DNA of 64,000 bases from Anthoceros angustus (lineage: Eukaryota > Streptophyta > Anthocerotopsida > Anthocerotales > Anthocerotaceae). The stretch lies in contig MU008155.1 in NCBI GenBank assembly GCA_010909165.1, forward strand, positions 1-64,000, given 5' to 3'. A program made the translations under genes and the position numbers. Below are positions 1-10,890 of the stretch, piece after piece. Position 1 is the stretch's first letter. Each line of letters begins with the position of its first letter. The notes beneath the pieces are model-generated. The model saw only the letters and a program-made list of their open reading frames with translations, was not told the origin of the DNA and did not search any database.

Positions 1-959
1 CCAACAACCCCTGTAAGGTGTGTCAAATCCACCAACAAGGAAGGCAGGTACATTCATGCTATGACCAATATAGAAGATAGCTTGAAATTATGGGAGAATC
101 CATACTTAGAGCAACACGAAACATGACTAGCTAGACTCTTGTGTCGTCTATGTATGGGACCCAAGAAGAGCAAGTGGAGGGAACCGTGGCACCTACTAGA
201 GAAGAACTTTGTCACCAAGCGCTTCGTTGGGTGGTGGTAGCTACTACCTGTATACTAACTCTTGCGTTATACTTATAGGACTACTTGTCCTTGGCCTTTG
301 GCCAATGCTGCCAAGCTAGAATGTCTCGATAAAAACTATAATAATATTACGCACCATGACCCAAGGACAACAAATGCTCATTGATGGTTTAGCGAATGGC
401 GGTGCCTTCCTTTTCCCTCACCCCGGTGCATGCAAGTGAGAACATCACTTTCATTTCCATCAAAATTTCTTTCATTTGTTTACAAGCGTGTTTCAATTGT
501 CCAACTAATCAAATTGATCGAATCCAAGCCATACCCTATAGTCACAATTGATATGATTCGGTCATGGAAGTAGTCCCTTTCTCGACCGCTTTCTCTTGCG
601 ACCGGGCTCGTCCGTCAGTCTGGGGTTAGTTACCGTTCTTTTCGTTTGGTGTGCCGGTGGGATGGGATCTGTTCAAAAACTCTGACGGTGCAATAGTCCT
701 TCCTCGAGAGATGTGGGTGTCACTGAATGGAACATAGTGACGGCCAAGTTCTTTGTCTTGAACTTCGCTATCAACCCGAACCCTCTCAATGCCGGTGCGT
801 CGGTAGCGTCGTTTCGACTGAGCGGCTCATATCTTGCTAGGGTTGCGTGAAGCTCTACCAAGTCGATTGCGTATCTATCTTTATCTTTAAGCACTTCGCG
901 TCCGGCACAATGTTGGAAACCGTGAAGTCGTTAGGATCAAAATGTGCATTGTACCCCAA
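1..959. other. No gene recognised
   Basis: This stretch holds no convincing gene, RNA or complete repeat. Open frames are short and lack recognisable domains. It is probably degenerate transposon or intergenic DNA. Confidence 0.4.
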
Positions 960-1660
960 CAGACCATCGCGCAAGAGCGCAGCGTGAGCAGGCGTGGAGA
1001 AGAACGAGGGGAGTAGCACACCAACACTAAGTGAGTGCGAGCAAAGAAGACAAGACTAGCGTGAGCACCAAGACACAGAGGGCGGAGCAGAGACTGCACT
1101 AGCAGGAGCAAGAAGACTGGCAGAGGGCGTGAGCAAGAAGACCAAGAGGGCGAGCAGCTCCAGAGGGGAGCAAGAAGACAAGCAAGGGTAGGAGCACCAG
1201 ACCAGCTCCCAAGTTTCCCACGCCTCCTTCTAAGCTCCTCAAGCTCCCACGCCTCGCCTTCGTGCTCCCAAGCTCCCTTGAAGCTTCCCACGCCTCTGAC
1301 TCCCAAGCTTCCCACACCTCTGACCTCGGCTTCCCAAGCTCCCAAGCTTCCCCGCCTCCCAAGCTTCCCGCTCTCAGCCCCAACGGCCCCTTCTCGCAAG
1401 GAATAAATTTTGGTAGGAGAAACATAGGCGGGAGCACCAGCAGAGTAGCAGAGGCTAGACCAGAAAGACCAGAGGGTCGAACCAGAGGCACCAGAGGGCG
1501 TGACCAGCCAGAGAGGGGCCTCCAGAGCAGAGAGCCTCGAAAGCAGCAGAGGGCCTCGAGCATCGCAGAGAGCGGGACCAGCAGCAGCGAAAGGGCCTCG
1601 AGCGCAGCAGAGGCCTCGAGCATCAACAGAGGGCGCCAAAGTTCGTAGGCACATGTAAGA
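960..1660. repeat. Degenerate low-complexity minisatellite-like tract
   Basis: The tract is built from imperfectly repeated words such as CAGAGGGC, CCTCGAG and CAAGCTCCCA, which open long alanine/leucine/serine-rich frames on both strands. The segment GGCGCCAAAG near 1632-1641 resembles, on the minus strand, the TTTGGCGCC start of gypsy primer-binding sites, so the tract may be part of an LTR element. No protein domain is visible. Confidence 0.5.
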
Positions 1661-1966
1661 TGGAGGAGCAAGCGGAGGCGTTCGTCAAGGTAAGCGGTCG
1701 TTGACCTTCAAACATGTAAAAAGTAGACAAGGTAAACATAAGATAAAATAATCAACTACAATGATATAAAACTATAAGTATAAGTAGAATAAAAAATATT
1801 AATTTAGTGAAACTTTGACTATCTCACATCACTCTCTCACATCTCTCTCTCATCTCTCAAAAGTAACCAAGTGTACCACAACCATATGTACAAAAGTGTA
1901 CCACCAAACCATGCTTACACCCAAAGGCTCATTGCTAGTGGGGAGACGGAGGTATGGAATACATAC
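1661..1966. other. AT-rich spacer
   Basis: AT-rich sequence with a CTCTCACATC-type pyrimidine repeat near 1827-1858. A short ATG frame followed by a GTAAGC donor-like site lies near 1670-1695, but no continuing exon was found. Confidence 0.35.
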
Positions 1967-4489
1967 CTAAATCGTGCCAGTCTGTTCTACACCACCACAC
2001 ACATCTCTGGCCTGAAGACATGCTTCGGCAGCCCTCACAACCATGGAATCATCAGTTATTAGATGGTCATTCTCACCGACAAACTGGACCCCTCTCTCAG
2101 ACACTGGAACATAGTTAGTGAGCTTTGCAAGAGGGCCTTCAACCAATGCCACGGGTCGGCTGTCCACCCTTCTCCTCTTCTGCACAAACTCAGCTGCACG
2201 TCGAGCATCCTTTTTGGATGAGAAGTGCCTTGGCGGTTTGGGAATGCCTTTTTTAGGAACTAGATAAGTTCCTTCACTGTGCACTAAGACACCATCAACT
2301 TTACCGTCATCCCCGGTGGATGAGTTGCGATGAAGAACATTTGATGGGTTCGCATCTTGTGTACGGCTTAGCCATAACTTCCAAAGATTCTTGTTTCTTT
2401 CCCGGTCCAGCAGGCCCAGTGGGTTTTCTTTTAGGAGCCATCTGCAAAAACCACAACAGCATTAGAGTGATCAAAACAGAACACCAACATCCTGAAAGAG
2501 AACTTGACAAACAGAACGAAAAACACAACTAGACAAAACACACTTACATGGTGTTCAGAACTTCCAAATAGGAACCTGCTGAAGGGTCTAACAGTTGATT
2601 TTAAAACAATCCAAGACAAGGATAGGGCTATGGGGGGTACGGCAGAGAACATTCATTGAATCTATACATTGTTAAATTTTGAGATCCCCTCCACTTTATG
2701 TTAGTGAGAACATATACTTCCTTTTCAAACAATACCCACATACTTCCTGTAATAAAAAAAAAGGCCTTTTTGGCAAATTAGATATGTAGAGACAACAAAA
2801 AAATAAAAGTAATGTTAGCCCCAGTGCACAAACAGCGCTACAGACAAAGCAGACTAGGAGATTCAATCGTAACTTCAAACTCAGGCAAGAAATGGTTATC
2901 CTGATTTACAGACAGACCAGAATCAGAATGTTGGCAGGCCAACCCTTCACACGATGAACAATGAAGCCTACACACACAAATTAAAGGATTAGATTACTTA
3001 TAAAAGGTACTCACACAAACGATTTCTTGCTACGACAGGCAAGGGAACTGAATGACAAAGAAATCATCAATGTTTAAAGGTCTAAACATACAGTTGACAT
3101 ACCATGCGATGCAGGGTTATGCCCCGAGCAAATTTCCTTACAACGTCCCGTACAAAGCTTGTCTGCATCAAGACAAGAACCTGAGAATAAGAACGAGAAA
3201 GAGACGCTATGCAATCTGACAATACGACGACAGAATATCCAAGACCGGAGGAAATCGTACGTCAGCAGCAAGAACAACATGTCAGCTGTGAGGCATGGAT
3301 GTCACAAAGACATAGCTAAACCCGAGAAGAAATCTCCAACTACTGTGCGTGACATGGAACTACTGACAAGCAAGTAAACAACAACAGAATGCTCAATGAC
3401 GCGTCACTGCATACCTGCAGGGCATCTCACGACAGAAAACCTCGCCTGCAACTTGCATAGAGACACACAGTGAGATACTACCTTGATGAAAATCAAATGA
3501 CAACAATTAAACCATCAAGAGCAACTCAATCAAACTACTGAGTATGACATGCATCTACTGACAGGCAAAGAAACTGTACGCCAAACAAACAACAACGCTA
3601 TCAACTATCAAAATTGGCAATACTTTATATCCATGCACTCGCTGCGGAATGAACTCTGCACACCTCTTGTCAGCCTCAATAGAAATACAATGGCGGCCAG
3701 ACAACAAAGCAGCCATCAAAGATGTCCCACTCCCTGAACAAGCATCCACTATCCATTCGCCTTCCTTAGAGAATGTCTTGATGAGCTTCATCATTAACCC
3801 CAAAGGCCTTTGGTAGGGGCAGACGACAAGTTTGTCGAATGAATGATATAACAATTTCTTCACCATAGTATCGTGGCCTATCACCAATCTTCCATTGTTA
3901 AATGTGCCCTGCAAAGCATTCGGTAACATGACTGCTCGTTGCAGGTCACTTGTCTTCCTCAAACCCCATCCTACTGTCATATACTCAATAGTATCGAAAC
4001 CACCTTTTTCATTGTTTACGTTTGTCTTGTCCCAGACAAAGGAAATGAGTCCCTCCTTCTAAGGGCATCTTCAATACCATGCATGATAATCATCCGATAC
4101 TGATCACATTCTGTTAAATCATGGAAGGCATGCAAAACATTTCCCACTTGCCAAGCATCAAAACGCCCGTCCTTGGAGCCTTTCTCGAAACCACGTGGCA
4201 CATCCATCACAAACAAAGAGTACCTTCTCTTCCTCACGTACCCTCGCATGTCGAGGATATCTCGTCTATGTACGATATTGGACCTTTTCTCGAATGTGGA
4301 GCAGTTGAATTGAAGGAGTCCATCCTCTATGTCTCGGTCTGCTAGTTGTCTTTGCTCATCTTCTAAGCCCTTCCCTGTGTTCACCTCAGAAATGAATTGT
4401 TGAAAATTCTCAGGGCACTTCGTCAGCACCTCGGTATCCTTCTGATGCTGCACACATGACGGGAAACCAATATCAACATTAGCTGCGGC
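1967..4489 (-). pseudogene. DNA amino-methyltransferase-like gene, 3' part (catalytic region and C-terminal exons), with a frameshift
   Basis: Five exons can be read on the minus strand with consistent phases: 4489-3639, 3445-3415, 3162-3103, 2578-2548 and 2441-1967. The first carries a VMDVPRGF segment in the position of motif IV of N4/N6 amino-methyltransferases, then an S-adenosylmethionine-site-like DACSGSGTSLM followed by SIEADKRC. The order motif IV before motif I is that of the beta class of DNA amino-methyltransferases. The later exons add a Cys-rich stretch (KLCTGRCKEICSG), a Trp-rich stretch (LWKLWLSRTQD) and a basic tail. Near 4058 the frame shifts by one base: HGIEDALRR continues one frame over in EGLISFVWDKTN. 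A canonical DPPY/SPPY is not present. The 5' part lies beyond the insertion that begins at 4490. Membership of this fold is fairly sure, but target base and activity are unknown. The frameshift could be decay or an assembly error. Confidence 0.68.
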
Positions 4490-5459
4490 CTTCAACCTTG
4501 AATCCGGAAGATGCCAGCAGGCCGGCGTTCCCGGCCAGATGAAGGTGGGGTCCCCATGGGAGGGCGCCGACATGCCGGGTACCCTTCCCATGGAGGATTG
4601 AGGATGAGGGCGCCGCATGCCGGCGCCTCCCGACAGCTCTCGCCTCTTGCCGGCGCGCCTCGCCCCAAAGAGGCCAAACCTATGAACAGTTCTCAAAGAT
4701 AGGGTTATTCTCCATTAAAGGGGTTTGGGTCCCTAAAGACCAAAAAATGACCCCAAAAACGGGCCAAAATGCATCATCTTTAGCAAAACCACTCTTTAGA
4801 CATGTATTGAAAGACATTGACCATGTTATTTTCTCGTGAATACTTACGCTAACAGGGTTTAAGCCGAAGAAGGTTCGCGGATTTCACCTTCACAAGGAAG
4901 GGATTTCAAGGATTTTTAATAGGTGCTAGGAATTCTAAACACCTCTTTCAGCGATAGTACTTCCTAGCGAGGGTGAGCAGTGAGGCAAACCGGACAAAAC
5001 TAGTCCAAGATAGCCAAACCGGACGTCCGGCGCAACCAATACGCAAAAGTAGCAATTCGCAAGCCGAAAAGAAACAACTACGCTGGACGTCCGCGCAATT
5101 GTGAGAGAGAACATTAACCGATAGCCGATGGCCATCTCGAGAGGACCAAACTATGACTCTAGAAAGTAGCGCGACGCCCTTGTAACGTGAGTACACAACC
5201 ACAGGATCTCCATTGTTAGAGTGAAAAACATAGGAAGGAATTGGAGCAATGCACGGACGTTCGCATTGGCGCGTCCGCTAAAGCTTCTGGCGCGACTTCG
5301 GACTGACAGCGGTAGCGCACAATCCGTGTCGTTGTAGGAAGGAGTCCGTTCCCAGGAATGGCGGGCTCGGTTCTTTGCGTTCGGCGATTCTCGTCTTACT
5401 TTAGTTCCAATGCACACATTCATCAGTTCACGCCTAACTACTCGCAATAATCACCGACA

Positions 5460-6500
5460 GTCTTGGGAGTGCAACGCTTAAGGACCCGTTGTCCGTTTCA
5501 CACTCACACCTCACACCTCGTCTCCTCTCCACCACACTACACTTATGGGCCTTAGGAAAGACGCTGGTTACATGCCCCGACCTCCTCCGCTGCTCTACCG
5601 GCCTCCGTCCGGCTCAGACGCCTCCCGAGTCCTCCCACACCGGCCGTTTCCGGCTACCGGGCCGCGGCTCTGACGAGCACGGGTCCCCACACCCTCCCCG
5701 CACACACCACAACACGTTAGGTCCGCACTGACCCCGATCAATCTCTCCGAGCTGCTGCTCGCGACTCAGACTCACGTTAGCAAGAAGACACACAAAGGTC
5801 CGCAAGAACGCTGATCAACACCAAGAGAAAGATGATTTATCTGTGGCAGCCCCACCTCTTATACTACGCCCAAGTCGGCCTTTTATTACACCCTATTCCC
5901 GATGGCTGCTCAAGATACCCTAATCGGCCGCCTACCATCCTATTCCTCCCCTATCTCCTTCACGGCGGTAATGGAAGGTCCCGGTTCCGCCTTGGGATTG
6001 GTGGTCCAATCTCCGTCACGATTCTGCGCGCAATCGGATGATCCGCGAGGCGGACCCTCCTCTCCCGAATCTGTTGTTACGGCGGCGGTCCGACGACCGC
6101 TACCACAACGTCATCCTCCTCGCCTCCTGGGTCCTCCTGGGGCCACCATCTGCTCCCCTAAGCGTAAGTCGAGGGGCTCCTCATCGCCAAGTCCGGACCT
6201 CGAGGTCCGGCCTCGACTCGAGTCTCGAACCTGTGAGTCCGCTTATTTCGAGTCCGGCCGGCCGGGTCCTCTGTTCGGGTTCGGACCTCGGGGTCGAACT
6301 TATTACGGGTCCGGCCCCAAGCTCCGGACCCCTTATCTGGACCTCGTGATCGCTAGGTCCTCATCCCTACCCCCGACCCTTGTCTTGGGTCGGGTTGGCT
6401 CCTCCTTCGCCTTCGTGGCCACCTCCCTTCTCCCGAGTGTGTGTGAACTTACCTGGGTCCGCCTCCTCCTCTTGAGGCTCTTCTCCTCACGCTGTTGCCT
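5460..6500 (-). repeat. LTR-like segment of the coiled-coil retroelement family
   Basis: This segment shares words with the repeats at 36.4-38.2 kb, including GACTCACGTTAGCAAG near 5766, AGAAAGATG near 5825 and CTCTTATACTACGCCCAAG near 5858. On the minus strand the last of these contains a TATAAGA box like those of the other copies. It is followed in element sense by GC-rich LTR-type sequence. No coding function is expected, and the long proline/serine-rich frames are by-products of GC bias. Confidence 0.55.
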
Positions 6501-9110
6501 CCAAACAGGCCCCTAGAGTCCCCTGTGTCCCCATGCCCTCTTCCCCTTCCTCCGAGCCTTCCTGTGGTCCGCCTACCGAGAGGCCTCTACCGCTTCCTCG
6601 CGGTAATAGGCAAAGTCCGAATCCACTTGTTGAATTGCCTCTTCCACGTGTGCCCGAGCACCGATACTCCCTTCGCCATAGGTGCTCCGGAGCCGAGCGT
6701 GCCGCCGGCTTGTTGACCACCTCCCGCCAGTTTGATAGCCGGAGCCGGCCGCTTCACGCGAGGCGCAAGGGCCGCCACCTCCCGCAACCGCCGTTGCTCC
6801 ACCGCCCAACTCCTTCGCCCGCTCCGCGCCGCCACCATAACGCAGCTCCCTTCCGCCTTCCTCAAGCTGGACCACGGCTTCTTATGCTTCCGGTGCTCTC
6901 CTCTGTCCATTCATTAACTCCGCCATCTCCTCTCAGACGGTCGGGCAACTGCGGGGCTGGGCTTCGCCAGCCCTTCTCCATCTCGGCGTCCACTCCTGTT
7001 CCCGCCCATCTCCGTCCCATAGAGGGCCGCTCTATTTCCGTTCGCGTTCGCGACCATATCCTATGAGACTACCATTCCTCTCAATGGTAGTTTGAAGGCT
7101 GACTCAAGGTCTCCTTCGGTCTTCCATCTCACGCTTTCTTTGCTCCACCTCACGGTGAGTCAGGAATCCTCCATCTCCTTGTCGCGAACTTCACAGGCTG
7201 GTGGTCGCGCTTGCTCCGCCACTCCTGCTCCATCTTGAGGCGGGCGCTCTATCCCTTCGAAGTCTTGGATTCTCGTTGAGAACCCCTTGCTTTGCTCAAG
7301 CCAGCGTCTTGGGTTGTAACTCCAAGGTGTCCTTCATCCTCCTCGCCTCCTTGGCCACCTCCCTTCTACCTCCTGCCAGTGCGCCACATTTCCGGGTCTT
7401 GGCCTCGATGTTCTGCAGCTCGTCGTGCGCTTGCTCTGCTTGCTCTGCCGCCGCCTTCGATTGGCCGTGGCTACCCCAGTAGCCTCCCTCCACCGGTTCG
7501 ATCACGGTGATCGCGGTCGGCTTGCTGCGGGCTTCCGCCTCCTTGGCCACCTTCACAGGCCTCTCGACAGCTCGGTCTGGTCGGGCCGCCTCCGCGGTCC
7601 GAGCGCTCATTGCGCCCGGCCTCTTCCGCCTCTGCTGCGCTACCCCCTCTGCTGCGGAGGTCCTCGGCCGCTTGGGCCTCCTTAGCACCTTGTGCTCCTC
7701 CGGTGAAGGAATTTAGTCAGTCCTTGCGGATGGACGGACTTCCCTCTGACCTCCGGCGTTTCCCTTCCTCCGAGCCTTCCTGTGGTCCGCCTACCGAGAG
7801 GCCTCTACCGCTTCCTCGCGGTAATAGGCAAAGTCCGAATCCACTTGTTGAATTGCCTCTTCCACGTGTGCCCGAGCACCGATACTCCCTTCGCCATAGG
7901 TGCTCCGGAGCCGAGCGTGCCGCCGGCTTGTTGACCACCTCCCCGCCAGTTTGATAGCCGGAGCCGGCCGCTTCACGCGAGGCGCAAGGGCCGCCACCTC
8001 CCGCAACCGCCGTTGCTCCACCGCCCAACTCCTTCGCCCGCTCCGCGCCGCCACCATAACGCAGCTCCCTTCCGCCTTCCTCAATCGGACCAGCCTTCTT
8101 GTCTGCCTTCCGGTTTCGCCCGTCCATTCTGTAACTCCGCCATCTCCTCTCATTTGGCCGGGCAACTCGCTGATCGCGGCTTCGCCAGCCCTTCTCCATC
8201 TCGGCGACGCCCCGCCTCCTGCTCCATCGCCGTCACGTCTCGTCGCAAGGGCCGCTCTATTTCCGTTCGCGTTCGCGACCATGTCTAGACTACCATTCCT
8301 CTCAATGGTAGTTTGAAGGCTGCGACTCAAGGTCTCCTTGCGGTCTTCCATCTCCACCGCATGCTCCACCTCACGGAGCCGAGTCCGAGATCCTCCATCT
8401 CCTTGTCGCGAACTTCCGGGCGGGTCCGCTTGCTCCGCCACCTCCCTTCTCCATCTCCTTGTCGCGAACTTCACAGGCTGGGCTGGTCGCGCCTCCTTCT
8501 ACCTCCTGCTCCATCTTGAGAGATTTGGGCGCTCTATCTCCTTTCAGTCTTGGATTCTCGTTGAGAACCCCTTGCTTTGCTCCGAGCGTCTTGGGTTGTA
8601 ACTCCAAGGTGTCCTTCTTTGTCCTCCTCCTGCCGCCTCCTCTACCTCCTGCCTGCGCCTGAGGTCCCCATTTCCCGGGTCTTGGCCTCGATGTTCTTGC
8701 AGCTCGTCGTGCTTGCTCTGCTTGCTCACGCCGCCCCGCCGCCTTCGATTGGCCGTGGCTACCCCAGTAGCCTCCCTCCACCGATTCCGATCATGCCGAT
8801 AGTGATCGCGGCGGCCGTGCCTCTTCCGCCTCCTTGGCCACCTTCACAGGCCTCCGCCTCCTTGGCCACCTCCCTTCTCCATCTCGGCGACGCCCCGCCT
8901 CCAGTCCCGAGCCCGCCTCCGCTTGCGCCCGGCCTCTTCCGCCTCTGCTGCTACCCCCTCACTGCGGAGGTCCTCGACCCGCTTGGGCCTCCTTAGCTGC
9001 TTGGTACACTCCTCCGGTGAAGGAATTTAGTCCGGTCCTTGCGGATGGACCAGATTTCCCTCCTCGACCTCTTCCTTCCTCAATCCGGCCGAGAGCTTGA
9101 AACTTTGTAA
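6501..9110 (-). repeat. Two tandem copies of a 1.2-kb repeat with decayed coiled-coil ORF
   Basis: Blocks 6550-7150 and 7765-8340 are near-identical. Blocks 7150-7730 and 8340-9050 are also related, giving an ABAB layout with a unit of about 1.22 kb. Read on the minus strand in shifting frames, the unit is rich in Glu, Lys, Arg, Ala and Gln and includes EAIQQVDSDFAYYREE and RRMKDTLELQPKTL. The first of these matches the QQVNSNFAYYLE tail of the copy at 38.1 kb. The text is therefore a decayed coiled-coil ORF of a retroelement. Copies differ mainly by short indels in C/G runs, so no intact frame survives. Confidence 0.6.
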
Positions 9111-10426
9111 CAACTCTTTGATACAGCGTGAGGCGTATCAATACTAGGATGGAGTGTTGATTTTTAGTGGTTTGAAAAATTTGTAAATCATCCGGTATCT
9201 AGGCGTAAAGTCATGAATATTATTTTTGAAAATCATTTGTTGGTTGATGTTATATTCCACATTCTTTGCTTTGTATACAACATGTAAACCTTTTGGCCTT
9301 ACTCTATGTGCCTTAGATGACTTGCGGTGGATCTCTTTGATTGGTCGCCAAATGTCCGCTCATTCGAGTTTGATGCGTATAGATGCATAGGCCTTGGTTT
9401 CTAGATGAGCTACATTTTCCAAAATTCGACATGTATGATGGTGGTTTCTAATGGCCAACCTTTTGAAGGCGACAATGTTTCACAATGTTTTGCGAGAGAA
9501 GCAAGAAAATAAATAGAATAGATGATTTGTCCTTGAGTAATGAAAGCACATCGGATGCGATCGAACACAAGTATAAGAGAGCATCCGCTCGCCACCGCGA
9601 GCCCTAGTGAGAGCGGTAGTGTCGAAGAAAGAGGGCTGGTCGTGGGGTTTTGACCAAAATGGTGAGTATTTGTGAGGCTCAAGGAGGACTGTCTATACCC
9701 GTAGCGCCCACTACGGTAGGCGCGACTAGGTGTTCGAGACTAACTATAGCCAAGCTTCGCGGAGATTTTGAATTTAAGATCGACTTGCTCCATGTGCCAC
9801 CCATGGATAGATTAAGGTTGAAAGCGATGCGGACTTGACAAGAAGAAATGTAAGCTACGAAGAGTTTGATCAAGAGCGGTTGAGGAGGCCTCACCATCCT
9901 TTACCTTGTCCAATTCTGCCACGGGCCTAATCTGCAGATCTAAGTGCGGCTTATCTCCACGGAGGGGCCGGGTCAGGTATACTGCCGTGCAGGATTGCTC
10001 GAATCACGGGGTTTGAAAAGAGAATTGATGTGAGTGTTGGTGCGGTGGCAAGTGTGCACAAGCAACTTGAACGAAAGTGCTTGCCTACACAAGTATTGAC
10101 GCAACCCTCTCCAAACCCGGTGTATTGCACCTCTTTGGAGTATAAGTCGCGGACGTTCGGGCGCCTCGTCTTTGGAGCATAAGTGCGCCACCATCCGCCA
10201 CTTGGTACAAAGGTGTGTCCATTTGTGCGACGGTGGGCACATTAGGTCTTCTTTGGGCTCGGATGCATGGGCTGTGGTTCGCAAATCATCGAAAAGTGAA
10301 ATGAGACATGTGCATTTACGGATGGTTGGGGCCAAAATGGGGTTCGGAGACAAACCCCTATCTTTGGAAATTTATGGTGGGCCGACAGCGCGCCCACCAC
10401 AACCATGGATCCCAAAGGGGTGAGGC
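9111..10426. other. Unassigned interior of the insertion
   Basis: No gene was recognised. Open frames are short and domain-free. The last 120 bases (10300-10426) resemble the inverted left end of the insertion near 4680-4780, as expected of a terminal inverted region. Confidence 0.35.
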
Positions 10427-10890
10427 GCGGCGTCAGCTTCCCTTCCAGAGAACCTTTCCTGCAGTTTGAACCACTGGGATATTGAATTGAAATTACCTTG
10501 CCCTCAAACGCCGTCTAGAATCTAGCGACCACTCGTCAGTGGAGTGTTGAGGATACTCCTGTCTCACCATCTCGAAACACTTACATAAAAAATTACATTG
10601 CCACCTGAATGATATGCAACTTTTTCTGCAAAATAATTTTATCCGACATACCCTTCAAATCGATGAGACCAGTCAGCACTTTTTCAGTTGCACTGATAGG
10701 CATTTGCTGCCCGCTTTCTCTTGTTGGAATGCCTTGAAAGCAACGCCAAGGCTTCGTTTGCATCTCCTTTGGTTTCACAAATACCCCTTCCTTCTGCTTC
10801 ATGTCTTCAGTGCCTTTGCGCTTCCCTTTGCTCTTCTTGCTCATACCGGCTGCCACATGTTTTTTTTGCTCAGACAATTCACAAGCCTCC
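10427..10890 (-). pseudogene. DNA amino-methyltransferase-like gene, 5' part
   Basis: Minus-strand coding sequence with exon-like pieces: about 10880-10652 (basic, KKSKGKRKG, then KPWRCFQGIPTRESG and SATEKVLTGLIDL, ended by a GTATGT donor), possible small exons 10625-10605 and 10558-10497, and 10473-10427. The last piece runs into the 5-bp repeat that also bounds the catalytic part at 4489, so it is the N-terminal side of that gene. Exon phases from 10625 to 10473 do not all agree, so either the small exons are wrong or further indels exist. The 5' end is lost against a retroelement fragment near 10.89 kb. The domain of this N-terminal region is not recognised. Confidence 0.5.

Larger units (their letters stand above)
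4490..10426. mobile_element. 5.9-kb composite insertion in the methyltransferase-like gene
   Basis: The insertion is flanked by a 5-bp direct repeat GCGGC at 4485-4489 and 10427-10431. Removing everything between one copy and the other makes the reading frame continuous on the minus strand (GREADA joined to AANVDIG), which argues that the repeat is a target-site duplication. The two ends share, in inverted orientation, similar words in similar order: a CCATGG neighbourhood, GGGCGC and CAAAGATAGGG (about 4690-4710 and 10350-10375). This looks more like a class II element with long degenerate inverted ends than a simple LTR element, since no TG..CA boundary is visible. The interior holds GC-rich tandem retroelement repeats (5.46-9.1 kb), so nesting is likely. 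No intact transposase was found. Confidence 0.6.

Noticed and set aside
887-1671. Long minus-strand Leu/Ala-rich ORFs
   Set aside because: Generated by the low-complexity CTCTGG/CTCGAGG repeats; both strands and several frames are open and no domain is present.
1667-1697. First exon of a new gene (ATGGAGGAGCAAGCGG with a GTAAGC donor)
   Set aside because: No downstream exon or supporting frame could be found.
2307-2528. Lys/Pro-rich ORF beginning MAPKRKPTG on the minus strand
   Set aside because: The ATG overlaps a splice acceptor. The real frame is one base over (WLLKENPLGLLDRERNKN) and joins in phase with the methyltransferase exons.
5489-9100. Many overlapping Pro/Ser/Arg-rich ORFs on both strands
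   Set aside because: By-products of GC-rich repeat sequence. Only the minus strand has heptad-like text, and even that is broken in every copy.
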